Assembly: GCA_019671135.1 (NCBI GenBank)
Contig: JAHRHY010000005.1
Location: forward strand, 2,652,001 to 2,716,000
Length of the DNA: 64,000 nucleotides
Reading direction: 5' to 3'
Origin: Linnemannia hyalina
Taxonomy: Eukaryota; Mortierellomycota; Mortierellomycetes; Mortierellales; Mortierellaceae
Both the position numbers and the translations under genes were made by a program. Below the pieces are notes generated by a model, which searched no databases, was not told where the DNA came from, and saw only the letters and a list, made by a program, of their open reading frames with translations. This document shows positions 30,270-40,231 of the stretch, piece by piece (within the stretch, counting starts at the first letter, position 1; each line of letters starts with the position of its first letter).

Positions 30270-32604
30270 TTACTTAAGATAGACTACATTAAATCCAAGC
30301 ACACCCTCACCGTTCCTGGTGACAACAAACTTGTTGTGCTCTATCTTCGCGGAGTGACCGGGACCATACAGATCATTTAGGTAACGCTCAATCTGATTCG
30401 TTCCATTGATATCCCTGGCGGTGAAAGCGATACTGAGGTCCGCCGATTCCTTATTGTGTTTTCCAAAGTCGCTGACGGATACTTGAATGAACACTGGTCC
30501 AAGCATAAAGTCAAATCGAGGGTGATTGCAGTAGCCGCGGGTCAGAACCTTTTCGTGGCCGGATCCAAGGAAGGTCATACCAGCTCGGAGGGGCTCATAA
30601 TGGGAAAAATCCAGTAAAATGGTACTCGGGTGCCGGCCGTTGAGATCTGTTGTCTTGAGCTCGATTGGTTTGGCGGTGCATATGAGCTGATGATACAGAG
30701 CCTCCTCAAATTCGTCCCCATTGAGGCTGCCGTCACAAATTCACGTCTTGATAGCGTCAGGTAGCGGCATGTTCTTGAACAGCTCTAGAAGCCCTCTGGG
30801 CGTGACGACATAAATGTGGTGTTGTGTTCCGATCCGACCGACGTCCTTGCCCCGATAAATGAGTCCTAGATCCAGGAAGTCCCATTCGAAATCGATTGTG
30901 CTAGTGCTGCCGAGGAATGTTTGCAGGAGGGCCTTGTAGAATCGCTCTTTGCTATAAGCGTCAAGGGTCTTGTAGTACACCGTAACGATATCTAGGAAAT
31001 CCTTGGTCCGGTCTTTCGTCCATTTGTGAAGGTCGTCTAGGGAGATCGGTCCCAGGAGATCCTCGACGGTGGCTGACAGATACACAAGCTCTCGCGGCAC
31101 ACAGTTTGTGATTGCTGTGACCTCATCTCTGATGGCTGGTGCTGCCAGGCGACGGTGCGTGTCCAGTAGCCTGGAGAATACATGCCTTGATAGCGGGCCG
31201 ACAAAAACCACCGATGTGAATCTATAGCTCTTCTCCAGGATCTCCATCTCGTACTTGGCGTGCGCGGTGCCTGTGAAAACCACCCGAGACCCTTTGGCGT
31301 CCTCACCCGCCAGTTGTATAACGAAATAGGAACCAGCGACCTGAACTTGTCCAGAATGTAAGGCTCTTTTCTGAACAACTTCCCATGCTCGTCAACAAGC
31401 AACAGCGTCTTCCGATCCCGCGACTTGAGTAGCGTCCCGAAGATTACTGACATAGCATTCCTTGATATGTTGCGTGTGCCGTCGTAGTCGTTTAAAAGCA
31501 TCGCCAACTCGGCGCCGGTCAAAACACCTTTGTTGAGAGCCAGGAATCGCTTGACCACCTGCAATGCTGACTCGTTCTCGTCGTCCCTGTCCAACTCTCC
31601 GGCATCTGACATGTTGAGGACAAGCCATCCTTCAGCATACGCCCTTGCTGCGAGGAAATAGGAGAGATACGACTTGCCAACACCCATCGCACCGGACAGG
31701 ATTCGTCTGTATGTACGCTCTTGGTCCCGATGCATTTCATCCCAAAGTTCCAGCATTTGCTCGGTGACGAAAAGTTTGTGACCTTGGCCGTAAAGTCCAA
31801 AGTCCTTGGGGATTTGGCCCATACTCGGTACAATGATTGCGTCGCCAGCTCGAAGGTCGTCATTGAGGTGATCGAAGGCTGCTCGCGGTTCGGGTTCGAA
31901 TTCGGTGTTCGCGAGAATGCAAATCCATGAAGGAGGTAGATCAACAACCTTTCCATCAGAAGCCGTATATCGTCTCCCTTCGGTAATACGGATATTTTTG
32001 TTGGCCGGCAAATCCAGTTCTATATTGTAAATTTGTAATAAAAAAAAGAGTTAGTCATATTGCGAAATCATGAGGAATCGTTTAGACGACACACTTTCAA
32101 GAGGAATCCTTACCATCAGCCGTTGGTCTCTTTTGGGAAATGTAATCGCTGACAGGAGATTGAGCTGAACAAAAAAAGCAAAGAGCATGGCGCGATTTGT
32201 TTACATTAGTCGATATGTTAAATCAAGCTCATGCGCAAGGTATGAGTAAGAACAAAGCGCGTTTGATTACCTGGCGGGGGGCGCTGGACAATGATGTGGA
32301 TCGTTTTCTTGGGTGGTGCTTGTGGAAAGACATCGGAAACATCGTCGGTTGGGTCCAGCTCTGTTGACGACTCAACTTCATTCCGGACAATCGGGTTGTG
32401 TTTGTTGGCTGCAACAACAGGGATTGAGACGCGCCAAAGGGTGAGCTTGTCTGGATCGACACCGCGAAACTCATTGGGCTTCTTAGTCCTAATGACCTCC
32501 TTGAGGTTGCCGATGGTCTTGGTTGACTCGATCTCGACAGGGAACGCATTGGTGGTGGCCTCTCCGTCGACAAGACAGAACAGGTTCAGAAGGTTGTTGG
32601 ACAT
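30270..32604 (-). pseudogene. Crinkler (CRN) effector with AAA+/STAND-type ATPase, broken
   Basis: Exon 1 32271-32604 encodes the ubiquitin-like CRN header (starts MSNNLLNLFCLVDGEA; contains DPDKLTLWRVSIP). Exon 2 is 32114-32164. Exon 3 from 32019 carries a P-loop ATPase: Walker A GAMGVGKSYL and Walker B TLLLVDE, followed by FTGTAHAKYEMEIL-type conserved blocks. CRN proteins are secreted or translocated effectors that act in host or rival nuclei. Two lesions are visible: a frameshift at about 31305-31316 and an in-frame TGA at 30741-30743. The frame then continues intact to 30270, so decay is recent, or these are sequencing errors. Introns are standard (donors GTAATC and GTAAGG; CTAAT branch). 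The upstream 280 bp is shared with CRN2. Confidence 0.82.
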
Positions 32605-32717
32605 GGTGTTGTGAAGAGTGAAAGGAAAGTAAGTGGAAGGGGAAAGGTGAGGGTTGTAAACGGAGTGAGGGTTGTGGAGAAGGTGCTGGGTGTAGTGAGG
32701 GCGAGGGGTGAATGGAA

Positions 32718-32740
32718 AAAAAAAAAAAAAAAAAAAAAAG
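32718..32740 (+). repeat. Poly-A/T run upstream of CRN1
   Basis: About 23 consecutive A on the plus strand (poly-T on the CRN-sense strand), 110 bp upstream of the CRN1 ATG. Confidence 0.85.
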
Positions 32741-32757
32741 AGAAGGCGTGGGGTGGA

Positions 32758-33059
32758 AAGGAAAAGTAAGAAGGGATGAAAAACTATGGCGATAGGTGTG
32801 GAAATAACAATAAGGGCGGTGAGAAACAAACTGACAGTAAAGTCGAACAGAGGAAAAAGGTGGGGAAGAGACGATAAAAACGCACGGGGAAGGTGACCCA
32901 GCAACGAGATGAGGGAAGAGTGAGGAAAGGAATCGAGCGATGGTAAAGGCGGTGAAGAAAGCGCGTGGTGGAAAGGTAAGGGCGTTGGAAGTGCGGGAAT
33001 GGTGGCAGAAAGGAAGAAAGGCAACAAATGGTGACTTAGGGAGCAGGGCGCGAGAATTA
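32758..33059 (-). promoter_or_regulatory. CRN-type 5' flank, copy 1
   Basis: About 280 bp containing taagaagggatgaaaaacta and ggcgataggtgtggaaata, nearly identical to 42463-42740 upstream of CRN2. A diverged copy precedes the CRN fragment at 49021. Conserved placement upstream of three CRN sequences suggests a family promoter or a segmental duplication. Copy 1 is terminated by the pogo-1 insertion. Confidence 0.6.
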
Positions 33060-33239
33060 CAGTCGAAAGTGGTTTTTATGATCATTTTGATAGTGAAATT
33101 GATCAGAAAAAGTAATTGGAACATTTGAATTGACCTCCACAAAAACACTACTGTAAAGCGGCGAAAGTATATAGCGCACGTGACGGTCACGCAGTCACAC
33201 CCCATCTTTGGAGAAAAACGAATAGAGAACAATTCCAGC

Positions 33240-35299
33240 ATGCATACGTTCATTAACCCACTCCTCAACGTCATGTCAACAAACAACTCCAACAAAAGAC
33301 CCCAGTACTTTGCGGAGAAGGCGAAGGTGCGAGTTAAGAAACATAAACCTGTTCCTACTATGCTGGTATCCAAGAAGGAAAAAACATACACAAAAAAACA
33401 GCTTGATGAAATACAGACTATTCGCCATCTCCGGTACCTTGACCTTTTGACAAGTGCCAGGAGTAAATGATATGAGCGCTCTCCATACGTTTCCTACCGC
33501 CAGCGAGTATGAGGTCCCGATGACAAGAGTCTCCCACACCCTGGAAACCCAAGTCGAACTGTTGGACATTTATCACTATCTCGACAATCGGAAGGAGAAC
33601 CTCCTGTTCAAGTTTTCACAGCATTCCTTTGGACCGGCGATAGGAGTCGACCTTAAACAGCCTGCCCTTCATGCGATGCTCAAGCGGGAACTAAAGATAC
33701 GCACTGCAGCGAAGTCGTCCCATCCTGGCGCTCATTACATCGTCAGCCGCAAGCACCTGCTGGTCGAGCAGGTCCTCCTTCACTGGTTACAAGATCGACG
33801 ACAGTCGAACGTTCCTGTGCATGGAAAAATGCTGAAGGAGGCTGGACGTACCGCATGTATGGTTCTTTGCGACCTGGAGGATGAATCGGGAGGTACGGTT
33901 TCCGAGGCACCTCTATCATTTTCGGCCTACTGGTTTGACTCGCTCAAGAAACGGAATGCTTTGTCGTATTATCAGCTTCATGGGGAGGCTGGATCAGTGG
34001 ATTTGGATGCGATCGAACCCCAGCTCGTCAAGATCCGCCAGCTTTGCGCTCAGTACACTCCCGACAACATTTTCAACTGCGACGAGACCGGAATGTACCT
34101 GAAGGAGTTGGACACCAAGTCTTACACCACACCGCTTTCTAGGTCTGGTGCCAAAGCTTTCAGGGAGTGCAGAGTGTCCATTTTGTTTTGTATTAACGCC
34201 TCAGGCACATCCCTCACTAAGGCCAAGACAATGCGTGCATTGAAACCTTTGATTTTCGGTAATACTTAACAAAGTCGATCTGTTTTGTTTTCTATTTTCT
34301 GCTCGATATGCTAACCTTACGGCTGCTTGACTTTCCTTAGCTGAACACTTCACAAGTGCTATTAGCAACGAGGCAACCGCGGAGATGGTCGTAGAAAGAA
34401 CGAGCTCAGGATGGATGACCTGCGAAGTCTTTGTACGGTGGCTACAACTGTTGGATGACGAGCTTTCACAACCGACTCTTCTTCTTCTGGATTCTGCCGG
34501 ATCACACAACATCATCGATATGCGCGATGCTAAACAAGGGGTTCAGTGGAAACATCTTCGCATACAGCGGCTTCCTGCACACTCAACATCTGTTACTCAA
34601 CCTCTAGACGCCGGGGTCATCAGTGCATTCAAAAGGGCCTTCTTGGATATGCTTGGCTTCGAGACATATTACGCTCGAACCTTCGATAGAACGAGAAGTA
34701 TCTCTAATGGGCGCGCATGGACATTGATTCCGCACGCGTGGAGTCAAACCAAGCTCTCCACGCTACGTAACTGCTTCGCCAAAACCCCCGTCCTTCCAAC
34801 AGCAATGCGCGAGGAACTACAACGACGACAGGCAACCAGAGGCGAACAGCCGGAAAGGCTCCAGAGCACTCATTACGAACAATATGCAGAGAGGGAGCGG
34901 GCATATTTCGAACATCTCATCGCTGAGGTTCGGCAGGGCAACGTCTTATCTTTCAGGACGGTGGAGGACAAGGGCGAGTTGTTTGAGGAGGAGCCACACC
35001 AGGGCGACGCAAATGGAAAGGGACAAGGCAACACTCACAGAGGTGGAAGTGGTTCCACAAATCACGACGGATCTGAAAGCTCGCCGCTTGCAGACACTGA
35101 TCTCGATACGGCCGCTCATACGCTGAAGCACCTAGCGGGGAATAGCGATTTTCTCACCGTCGATGGTCTCAAGCATGTCCGACAGAGTGCACAAGGAGGG
35201 TCGGGAAAAGCGCAGAGCGTAGGAAAGATGGTGAAGCAGTTGGTGCATGCTTGCGTAGCCCTGAGAGACGAGGAGTTGCAGACGGATGCCGCCAAGTAA
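33240..35299 (+). pseudogene. pogo/CENP-B-like transposase 1, frameshifted
   Basis: ATG at 33240. The frame breaks near 33454-33470 (RSK* against VPGVNDMSAL) and continues in the next frame to 34258. An 82-base intron (34259-34340, GTAATA...TTAG) is followed by exon 2 to 35299. DDE_1-type catalytic region: FNCDETGMYL (first Asp), TLLLLDSAGSHN (second Asp) and TQPLDAGVISAFKRAF (third Asp), preceded by an N-terminal DNA-binding region with basic helices. It is colinear with transposase 2 at about half identity by eye, including the intron position, so the two elements are related but not copies of one another. Confidence 0.82.
34259..34340 (+). other. Intron of pogo-1 transposase
   Basis: GTAATACTTAAC...TTCCTTAG. 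Its position, between IF(G) and AEHF, matches that of the pogo-2 intron (36780-36872), so the intron predates divergence of the two families. Confidence 0.75.
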
Positions 35300-35487
35300 C
35301 AGTGATTCTTTTTTTCTCTCTATTCGTTTTTCTCCAAAGATGGGGTGTGACTGCGTGACCGTCACGTGCGCTATATACTTTCGCCGCTTTACAGTAGTGT
35401 TTTTGTGGAGGTCAATTCAAATGTTCCAATTACTTTTTCTGATCAATTTCACTATCAAAATGATCATAAAAACCACTTTCGACTGTA

Positions 35488-38400
35488 CAGCCAATTTTTT
35501 TTTTTGCGGACAAAAGGATAAGAATTAATCTGTCCGCAAAATAATTTCGAAGAAATGAATTGGAATGTTATTCAGTCAGAAGAATTGTTCAGTCACATGA
35601 CAATATGACACGTCCTTAACCCACACAAATGGAAGAAGGACAAAAGGGAAGGACAGAAGGACAGAAGGACAGATGGGACAGATGGGACAGATGAGACAGA
35701 TGGGACAGATGAGATCGACCATCATCTTGTGCAACAACACCAACACGACACCAACATGCCGCCGAAACGCCCCTGCACCTCAGTCAAGAAAGGCTCCAGA
35801 AAGAAAAAGGATACACCAGCGCCAACAAGCGGGCCGTATACACCCTTACAACTTCGCCTCAAGGACGACGTAAAAGTCACTTACACCAAAGCTGACCTTG
35901 AGTCCTTTCACGACTTGCGCGTCCGGAGATACGACGATCTCTTACATTGTGCCAGGAACCATGCCACCCATTGCTCGCTTCTCATGCCTGACCCTGGTAT
36001 CTATGCCATCTCAATGGCCAGGACATGCTACACTCTTCGCGTCAAGCTCGAGCTCATAGACATCTTTCACTACCTTCAAAAACGCCTTACACAGCCTTTG
36101 GTCAAGGATAAAACCCGAACGAAGACGTCAGTCACCTTCAGGAACTTTGGACACAACATTGGTATTGATATTCCTCGTTCCACAATGTATGGCTTCATCA
36201 ATAACGAGAGCAAGATTCGAGAGCTGTCCGACCAGCTACCCGTCGATGCCAAGTACGTGTCCAACCGGAAGAACAGGATGGTGGAGGAGGTTCTGTTTTT
36301 ATGGCTGCAGGATCAACGGTCAAGGCAGATTCCTGTCAACGGAAAGATGATCATGGAGGCCGCCCAGGTGACATATACAGTTCTTGTCGACGAATACGAG
36401 AAGGATGATACAAGAGAAGCTGTCGTTCCCTCCTTCTCCGCCTCGTGGTTTAATGCCTTCAAAAAACGATACCACATTTCGTTTAACCAGCAGCATGGGG
36501 AAGCAGCAGGTGTTGACTTGGTTGCCATCGAACATGAACTTCGCGACATTCGTGCAGTTTGCGCCAACTACTCACCCGACGATATTTACAACTGCGACGA
36601 GACTGGAGTCTATCTCAAGGAACTCGTCACAAGGTCGTATACTGTCCCCGAGGGCACAGGCGGAACCAAGCCCAACAGGAGCGCCCGAGTGTCGATTCTA
36701 TTTTGTATCAACGCCTCAGGCTCGTCCCTGCTTTTGTCAGAAGACCCGAAGATGTCTGCGCTGAGGCCATTGCTTATTGGTACTACATGATATTCAATCC
36801 CCCTTGTTAGTTTTTGGATTGGTTGCTGCTGTTAATGTGCGCGTTGTAAATTAACTATTTCTTTTTTTCTAGCCAAAAACATGGCTCGAGAGGTGGATGA
36901 AGAGGCCAAGGACAGGATGGAGATACGGAGGAACGAGTCAGGATGGATGAATCGCCACATTTTTATGAATTGGTTGATTGATCTCGATAGGCAGCTCAAA
37001 AAACCCACCCTCCTTCTCATGGACTCCTGTCCTGCGCACAATAAGATCGACAACCCCGATTCTGCCTTCAATTATCGCGACACCTGGAAGTTCCTCACAA
37101 TCCAACGCCTGCCCAAGAATTCAACCTCTGTCACGCAACCACTCGACGCCGGCATCATCAGCGTCTTCAAACGAGCGCTATTGGATCTTCTCAGTCGGGA
37201 AACAAGTCTTGTTAGAACCTACGACAGAGGCAAGGCAATCAGCAACGGTCATGCATGGTCACTTGTTCCGTTCGCATGGAACAAAGTCAAGGCATCAACT
37301 GTTCGAAATTGCTTTGCAAAAACTCCTGTTCTCCCGGATGAGATGCGCCTGCAACTACGACAACGACCAACAGCACCTCAGGAACAGCGGGAGAATATTC
37401 AGTACTCGCGGCGCAACGATTACGAGGACGAGGCACGCGCGTACTTTGAGCATCTAATTGCCGAGGTGAACGAAGCCAGTGACTGGAAATGGGCGTTCAA
37501 ACCACAAGGGACAAAGGATGTACAAGACCTTGCCGACGAGTCATTGGCAGCCGAACCTGCAGTGGAGGAGGTGGTTAACGAGCCGGTCCTGTTACCTGTC
37601 TCGAGTCCGTCTTCCCCACTGCCATACGATACCGACGAGCGGGCAAGCTCTCCTCTAGCCGAGGACGTCTATGCGAGAGGCATGAAGGTCCTAAAGGAAA
37701 GGGCGCCAGCGCTCGGTCTGATGAGCGTTGACGAACTCAAGGCAACAAGACGGCTATTGGGCGGTGGATCGGCGGAGGAGGTCAAGCTCAGCAAGGTGCT
37801 GAAGGATGTTTTGCGCTCCTATGGCAAAGCTGAGAATCTGGGAGGACCTGTGGAACGGTCAGTGGTACAGCCAGTCACTCAACCGTTGCATCCAACACTC
37901 ACGGACAGTGACAACCCTTATCCTAGCCTCACCAACTCGAGCAAAACCCCCTACAGCATCTACGACGGTAGCGACACGGAATATGTGGTGGATGAGAAGC
38001 AATATGGTCAAGGAGAAGATGAAGGCACTGAGGAGAGTGACGAAGAGGATGACGAGGAGAAGCAGTGGATGGAGAAAGAATTACTTGAGATACAGTATCG
38101 AGAGGATGGGGAGGAGGAGGAGGAGGAAGAAGAGTTGCTGCTGCGTCGTCGTGATCGAGGCGTGATTATTGCACCTTTTGCTGAAGAGGAAGAACACACT
38201 GCTGACTACAGCAACTACAGTGGCCACGCTGGCGATGAAAGCAATAGTGACAGTGACTACGACAACAGCAACAACATCGACAACATCGACAACAATAACA
38301 ACAATAACAACAAGAAATAGTCACCAACGTAGCAATATCATCTTCTTTCTTGACCAGCTTTTGTCCCATCTGTCCTTCTGTCCTTCTGTCCTTCCCTTTT

Positions 38401-38551
38401 GTCCTTCTTCCATTTGTGTGGGTTAAGGACGTGTCATATTGTCATGTGACTGAACAATTCTTCTGACTGAATAACATTCCAATTCATTTCTTCGAAATTA
38501 TTTTGCGGACAGATTTCTTATCCTTTTGTCCGCAAAAAAAAAAATTGGCTG
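35488..38551 (+). mobile_element. pogo-type transposon 2 (3.06 kb)
   Basis: Begins CAGCCAATTTTTTT and ends AAAAAAATTGGCTG, flanked by TA (35486-35487 and 38552-38553). Terminal inverted repeats are about 200 bp and include tgcggacaaaaggat, a ttcgaagaaatgaattgg block and, at the inner edge, short ggacaga repeats (about 35640-35710, mirrored at 38364-38400). Confidence 0.92.
35756..38320 (+). CDS. pogo/CENP-B-like DDE transposase 2, intact
   Basis: Exon 1 35756-36779 and exon 2 36873-38320 (93-base intron, acceptor TTTTTTTCTAG) give 823 aa. Start MPPKRPCTSVKK is the first ATG and is basic. The N-terminal half resembles a CENP-B/Tc5-type helix-turn-helix region (YDDLLHCAR, LELIDIFHYL, WLQDQRSRQIPVNGKMI). 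Catalytic Asp281 in YNCDETGVYL, Asp392 in TLLLMDSCPAHN and Asp433 in TQPLDAGIISVFKRA. The C-terminal ~250 residues are Glu/Asp-rich and end in an Asn run. No stop or frameshift, matched TIRs and an exact TA duplication make this a plausible active autonomous element. Confidence 0.9.
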
Positions 38552-38553
38552 TA

Positions 38554-38802
38554 CTAAATTTTCTTGCACTCAGGACACCTTCCTAATTAGGTAGAACTCG
38601 TCCCAAAAAGGAAGGAGCGCAGCACATGCGATACGAACAAATACTTTACGCTCCTCGCCAACTTCACACCCCTCTCACCCCTCTCCTCCCTCTCCTCCTT
38701 CTCTTCCCTCTCTTCCTCCTCCTTCTATCCTCATAGTGGTTAACACCAACCCTTGCTACTATTATCGCTCATCTCTAAAACATAAAATAAAAGACATTTT
38801 CA
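38554..38802. other. Intergenic, CT-rich
   Basis: A cctctcctcc-rich stretch at about 38655-38730 and an AT-rich end (aacataaaataaaag) that could serve as 3' processing signal for the gag-like gene. Nothing else seen. Confidence 0.5.
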
Positions 38803-39510
38803 TCACCAGTCTGATTCATACCCAATTACCCTCTTCATCTTACTCTCAGGGTGAGAGGAAGATGAAGATGAAGAAAGGAGCGACTGTGGTTCGTGGGTGT
38901 TGAGTATGTCGTAGAGACAGGTGGCGTTCTCAATGGCTTGTTCCAGAGTGGATGGACGTGAAAGTCTTACCTTCTTCGACAGTTCCAGTTCCAAACCTGC
39001 AGTGAGCATGTATGAGGCTTGGTCTGGATCGAGTGAAGGAAGAAGTCGAAGTAAGTCGTCGAAAGCAGTGATGTAATCGAGGACTGGTCTGGAACCTTGT
39101 CGGAGAGACGAAAGCCGTCGTCGAGCTGCGTTGATAGAATCAGGTGGGGTGTACTGTTTGAGAAACATTGCTTTGAAGTTGATCCATGAGGTGGTGTCCA
39201 CATGATGTTTAGTGGATCGCCACCATCCTCGCGCCTCTCCCAAGTATCCAACAGCGTAGGGTACCCATTTTTGAGCGGGCAACTCAACGATGGTGAAGTA
39301 TTCCTCAAGCCCTTCAATTAAGTTCAAGGAGGAGAGTGCATCAACTTTTCCATTGTAACAGGTTGGTTTGAGAGGTTTGTGGGGGATGGGGGCAGGTGTT
39401 TCGAGTTGAGCCAATGAAGAGGTTATGGCCGCATTAAGGATTGTGCGGTCAGCATCTCTCATAGCCAAGGTCATAGCGGTGTTCAAAAGAGATTGAGAAA
39501 GGTTTGACAT
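38803..39510 (-). CDS. Solitary Gag-like (Retrotrans_gag) protein
   Basis: 235 aa, ATG at 39510. The central part has the capsid pattern of Ty3/gypsy Gag: YVP/YAVGYLGEARGWW, then INFKAMFLKQYTPPD, then ARRRLSSLRQG and LDYITAFDDLL. There is no zinc knuckle and no protease or RT in frame downstream. The protein ends in a Ser-rich tail and a natural stop. Either the gag of a decayed retrotransposon or a domesticated capsid gene. A solo LTR of another family lies 35 bp upstream of the ATG. Confidence 0.75.
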   Translation of the reverse strand: MSNLSQSLLNTAMTLAMRDADRTILNAAITSSLAQLETPAPIPHKPLKPTCYNGKVDALSSLNLIEGLEEYFTIVELPAQKWVPYAVGYLGEARGWWRSTKHHVDTTSWINFKAMFLKQYTPPDSINAARRRLSSLRQGSRPVLDYITAFDDLLRLLPSLDPDQASYMLTAGLELELSKKVRLSRPSTLEQAIENATCLYDILNTHEPQSLLSSSSSSSHPESKMKRVIGYESDW

Positions 39511-39545
39511 AATGAAAATGTGAATAGGAAAACGAAAGGAGTGAT

Positions 39546-39840
39546 TGTAACATGATTGTAGATTGCCTCCTGTTTTTGGCTGCCTTGTTCCTTACTTCCT
39601 TGTTAATATCTTGTGTGTCTGTCTTACATACTACCCCTGCTTATTATTACCTCGTCATTATCCCTCACATCATAGACTTATAAATACCCTGTCCCTTTTG
39701 TACAATAAACCTCATTCCTTCTTGCCCTTCCCTCTTGTCCCTACACCCTCTTGTCTCTTTCCCTTGCTATTCTCCTTGCCTCTTGTCTTCCTTCCTTGTC
39801 CTTACCCTTGCCTCTTCTCTCTTGCTCTGCTCCTATTTCA
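39546..39840 (+). repeat. Solo LTR, family 2-related
   Basis: 295 bp, starts TGTAACATGATTG and ends CTCCTATTTCA, with a perfect 5 bp duplication GTGAT (39541-39545 and 39841-39845). It has a TATA (cttataaatacc) and AATAAA, and resembles the family-2 LTRs at its ends (TGTAACA start, CT(G)TTCCTATTACA-like end) and in its CTTGTCC-rich 3' part, but lacks the GTCAGCACC minisatellite. Confidence 0.9.
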
Positions 39841-39889
39841 GTGATACTATGAAAGAAGAAAAAAAAATGGTGGAAAGACAAAGGGTCGG

Positions 39890-40010
39890 GTGAACAAGTG
39901 GTCGAGTGAGGAAGTGATCGAGTGAACAAGTGGTCGAGTGAACAAGTGGTCGAGTGAACAAGTGGTCGAGTGAACAAGTGGTCGAGTGAACAAGTGGTCA
40001 AGGGAACTAT
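39890..40010 (+). repeat. 16 bp minisatellite
   Basis: About seven copies of GTGGTCGAGTGAACAA with few changes. Open frames reading through it (repeated RPLVHSTTCSLDHLFT) are artefacts of the repeat. Confidence 0.92.
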
Positions 40011-40231
40011 GAATCAAATGGGCGATGGTTGATGATTGAGAAAAATTCAAGAAAGCATCAGGAGTGTATTTTCGGCCTTTGCTACCAATATTACCAAGGA
40101 AAATGTTTGGCGCGAAAACAAGGAAGAGAAGCTGCTGCTAGGCTAAGTAGGAAAAGAAATGAAATAGAGTACTAACACAGGACCCCGAAATCCGGTGATG
40201 TTGAGCCTGGCCTCAGGTGGTTGACGAGTGG

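Larger units (their letters stand above)
33060..35485 (+). mobile_element. pogo-type transposon 1 (2.43 kb)
   Basis: Begins CAGTCGAAAGTGG and ends CCACTTTCGACTG, with terminal inverted repeats of about 170 bp, and TA on both sides (33058-33059 and 35486-35487). It encodes one decayed CENP-B/pogo transposase. The right TA is shared with pogo-2, which starts at 35488. Confidence 0.9.

Noticed and set aside
39890..40010. Coding repeat protein (RPLVHSTTCSLDHLFT repeats)
   Set aside because: Open frames are produced by a 16 bp minisatellite in all phases; no start context or domain.
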